Positions 62,046 to 64,000 of a stretch of 64,000 nt of DNA are shown one piece after another. The notes beneath the pieces are model-generated. The model saw only the letters and a program-made list of their open reading frames with translations. It was not told the origin of the DNA and searched no databases. Position 1 is the first letter of the stretch; each line of letters starts with the position of its first letter. This DNA comes from Kerstersia similis. GTDB taxonomy: Bacteria > Pseudomonadota > Gammaproteobacteria > Burkholderiales > Burkholderiaceae_B. The DNA lies in NCBI RefSeq assembly GCF_965139615.1, contig NZ_CBCSIQ010000009.1, forward strand, positions 70,236-134,235. Reading direction: 5' to 3'. The translations under genes and the position numbers were made by a program.

Positions 62046-62411
62046 TCAGCGGCGGGTGATCAATGCGCCCAGCAGGAAAGAAACGGCGGCGACCACACCC
62101 AGGGCTTGCCAGGGCTTGGCCTGGATGCATTCCTCGGCGGAATCGACGTAGCCACGTACCGTTTGCGAAGCCGTGGCGGCCTTGTCTTCCACGAGGCCAC
62201 GCACCTTGTAGATCTGGTCTTCGAGGCGGGCGCGCAGTTCGGCGACATCCGCATCCTTGTCTTGCAGGGCGGCTTCCAGGTTGCCGAGCGCTTCCAAGAC
62301 GTCATCGCGCAGAGAGTCCTGCACATCCTGGCCGGCACGTTTGCCAGCACTTTTGATTTCTTCGTAACCTTGTTCGAGACCACGGCTGGTGCGATTCAGA
62401 ATGCCCATCAT
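62046..62411 (-). CDS. DUF883 membrane-anchored protein (ElaB/YqjD-like)
   Basis: A 121-residue protein: a long amphipathic, charged N-terminal helix (DDVLEALGNLEAALQDKDAD; LRARLEDQIYKVRGLVEDKA) followed by a C-terminal membrane helix with the family ending (PWQALGVVAAVSFLLGALIT, then RR). YqjD of E. coli tethers ribosomes to the inner membrane in stationary phase; a similar role is possible. AAGGAGAACG directly precedes two adjacent ATG codons (62411, 62408). Confidence 0.85.
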   Translation of the reverse strand: MMGILNRTSRGLEQGYEEIKSAGKRAGQDVQDSLRDDVLEALGNLEAALQDKDADVAELRARLEDQIYKVRGLVEDKAATASQTVRGYVDSAEECIQAKPWQALGVVAAVSFLLGALITRR

Positions 62412-62693
62412 CGTTCTCCTTGAAGTTGCGTCCAGGAATGGACGCCATTGACTTAATTATCGGTGGAAATCCCGATGGCGTCACCCTTGTTTTGTTGCGG
62501 GATGCTGCGTGTCTGTTTCAGGTGCGAAGAGGGAGAGTAGCAACTGACAGATGCTGCTGTTCATTGAGTGCCACCGTAGAGAGTGGTCAGCACAATCAAG
62601 GTTGGTGCATGTGCTTGCGCGTACGGTCTCTGGTTCCCTGTGTCTGATGCGCCTGCGCAGTTGCTTGTCTTGGGATGGGTTGTCGGTGTTGGC
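62412..62693. other. Intergenic region between DUF883 and Slam-like genes
   Basis: About 280 bp of DNA slightly less GC-rich than its surroundings. It must contain the DUF883 promoter and the end of the Slam-like gene. I see no strong hairpin, operator or small gene. Confidence 0.4.
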
Positions 62694-64000
62694 TTAGAAG
62701 CGCCGTTCCAGCGTCAGCATGCCTTGCCAGGTACTGCGGCTGTACAAGCCGGCGATATTGCTACGTACACGCTCGTACTGCACTCCCAACTTGGGCTCGA
62801 AACCGGCAACTTGCAGTTGCCCATGGCCGATGGTCAGCGACGTCGTGAAGCGCCGGTCCTTGCGCCATTCGTTCATCAGGGGGTGGCGTTCATCGTAACG
62901 GCGAAAGCCCAATTGGGCGAACGCGTTGGCGTTGAAGCCGCCTGGCACCTGGACGTTCATGCCAATATTGATCTGGCGTTGCCGGAAGGATTCGCTGCCA
63001 GTTCGCAGGCTCTCGCGCAGATAGCCTGCCCCTACGAGTACGGCAACCTGGCGCGAAGCCAGCCACAGCAGGCCAGGCGAGACGCTGCTGGTGTCGCCCT
63101 CATAGCTGGCGAGATTCGGATCGTAGTAGCTGCGATGCAGCCATCGCATATACGCCGAGGCTTGCAGCCTGGGGTTGATCCAGTGACCAATGCTGGCGTT
63201 CAGGCCCTGTCCGTGCGAATACCGTTGACCGGCCAGCCATTGCCATTGCATGGCTGGCCCCAGCGCCACCCAGCTGGAGACGGTCTGGTGCTTATAGTCC
63301 AGGGACAGCGTGATTGCATTCTCGTTGTAGTCGGACGCGCTGGCGTAATCGAGCTTGTTGGCCGATGCGCTGTATGCCAGGAAGTTGTTGCCACCGAGAT
63401 TGACTTCCTGATCCAGCTGCAGCGCGTAATGCATGCCCCAGGAAGCCTGAGGCATGGAGTCCGGGTTCTTCTCGAATAGCAGGCCGCCGATCGCCAGTTC
63501 GCTGGCATCACCGCGTTGGTTGATGTTGTTGCTGTGCAGCAGCCTGATCCTGAGCAGGGGGCGTATGCGTTCTGCCAGGGCTATCTGGTCCAGGATTTGT
63601 TGCGCGATGCCGCGCAGCGTTGCGGGCAGGTCGGGCACATCCAGGGATTGCTTTAGCTGTTCCTGCGCGGCCCGGTATTGTTTGTCCTCGAAGAACATGA
63701 CACCCAGGTCGAACCGGACGGTGTGCAGGCCGGGATCGGCTTGCAGCATGGCACGGTATTCGTCGATGGCTTCGCCATGTCGCCTTTGCGAACGCAGGAG
63801 TGCGCCCTTGCCGTAATGCACCAGCAGTCGATCATGCCCGGGAATGGTTTCGTACAGTCCCAGCACTTTTTTTACGGTGTTCCAGTCGTGTCGCTTGATT
63901 GCGGTCGTCAGTACGATTTCCGCCAGCTGGGGGTGGCGCAGCAAATCGGCATCAGTAACCGTGGGTGGGTGCTTGGCTGGCGTGGCGGCAGGGGGCGGGG
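62694..64000 (-). CDS. Slam-like outer-membrane protein (DUF560), partial, N-terminus outside window
   Basis: The frame remains open to the window edge (about 435 residues visible) and the start is beyond 64000. The visible part begins with a Pro/Ala-rich linker, continues with TPR-like helices (DWNTVKKVLGLYETIPGHDR; KGALLRSQRRHGEAIDEYRA; LGVMFFEDKQYRAAQEQL), and ends as a beta-barrel with alternating strands and a terminal Phe (STWQGMLTLERRF). RIRLLHSNNINQRGD resembles the first barrel strand of the surface lipoprotein assembly modulator family, which moves lipoproteins to the cell surface. A generic TPR-porin is the alternative. Confidence 0.72.
   Translation of the reverse strand, partial: PPPAATPAKHPPTVTDADLLRHPQLAEIVLTTAIKRHDWNTVKKVLGLYETIPGHDRLLVHYGKGALLRSQRRHGEAIDEYRAMLQADPGLHTVRFDLGVMFFEDKQYRAAQEQLKQSLDVPDLPATLRGIAQQILDQIALAERIRPLLRIRLLHSNNINQRGDASELAIGGLLFEKNPDSMPQASWGMHYALQLDQEVNLGGNNFLAYSASANKLDYASASDYNENAITLSLDYKHQTVSSWVALGPAMQWQWLAGQRYSHGQGLNASIGHWINPRLQASAYMRWLHRSYYDPNLASYEGDTSSVSPGLLWLASRQVAVLVGAGYLRESLRTGSESFRQRQINIGMNVQVPGGFNANAFAQLGFRRYDERHPLMNEWRKDRRFTTSLTIGHGQLQVAGFEPKLGVQYERVRSNIAGLYSRSTWQGMLTLERRF

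Overview
The window looks like a chromosomal segment from a GC-rich betaproteobacterium, most likely Burkholderiales/Alcaligenaceae (Bordetella, Achromobacter or Kerstersia-like). The main pointers are an S-adenosylhomocysteine (SAH) riboswitch in front of ahcY with metK and metF alongside, the hslV-hslU-dksA-COG0523 order, a tandem lpxL pair followed by dapF-DUF484-xerC, and a DksA whose zinc-finger cysteines are mostly gone. I saw no rRNA, tRNA, insertion sequence, prophage or CRISPR array.

Layout. (1) 1-16,200: a nearly complete 4-hydroxyphenylacetate (homoprotocatechuate) meta-cleavage locus. On the minus strand it runs hpaG1-hpaG2-hpaE-hpaD-hpaF-hpaH-hpaI, a GMC oxidoreductase, a FeaB-like phenylacetaldehyde dehydrogenase, a GabD-like succinate-semialdehyde dehydrogenase, hpaA and a truncated hpaB at the window edge. 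A TRAP transporter (dctP-dctQ-dctM) diverges from it. Both divergent promoters carry a TTAAC-N2-GTTAA palindrome, as expected for a MarR-type (HpaR-like) repressor, although no such regulator gene lies in the window. (2) 16,300-20,850: a Bcr/CflA exporter, a CusF-like copper protein, hslUV behind a sigma-32-type promoter, and dksA. (3) 20,900-28,200: a zinc-homeostasis island with a His-rich COG0523 GTPase, zur, a small membrane protein, znuCBA and zevAB, with a Zur-box-like palindrome between zur and the znu operon. (4) 28,300-34,800: an amine/amide gene set with a Tat-exported amidase, an APC permease, a cupin, a PuuB-like FAD oxidase and a FeaR-like AraC regulator.

(5) 34,800-50,450: mostly housekeeping genes: xerC, a DUF484 gene, dapF, two LpxL-type acyltransferases, metK, a GT4 glycosyltransferase, the SAH riboswitch and ahcY, a small YvlD-like membrane protein, metF, 5-formyltetrahydrofolate cyclo-ligase, a soluble lytic transglycosylase, cca and a MidA-like methyltransferase. 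(6) 50,600-52,350: an RhlE-like DEAD-box helicase with a repetitive charged tail. (7) 52,780-61,000: an ECF sigma factor and FecR-type anti-sigma, then a TonB-dependent receptor of haem-receptor type with a signalling domain, followed by two overlapping paralogous secreted proteins with GloVer-like repeats, an Ig-like domain and a GG-hydrophobic-Arg C-terminal sorting tail. This is the least described gene group here. (8) 61,100-64,000: ung, a DUF883 membrane protein and the C-terminal part of a Slam-type outer-membrane protein that runs off the window.

How the genes fit together: the hpa locus would convert 4-hydroxyphenylacetate to pyruvate and succinate semialdehyde, and the co-located SSADH would make succinate. 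The GMC/FeaB-like pair could feed aromatic alcohols or aldehydes into the same route, and the FeaR/PuuB-like cluster about 30 kb away could supply aldehydes from amines. The metK-ahcY-metF block is the activated-methyl cycle, with SAH sensed directly by the ahcY mRNA.
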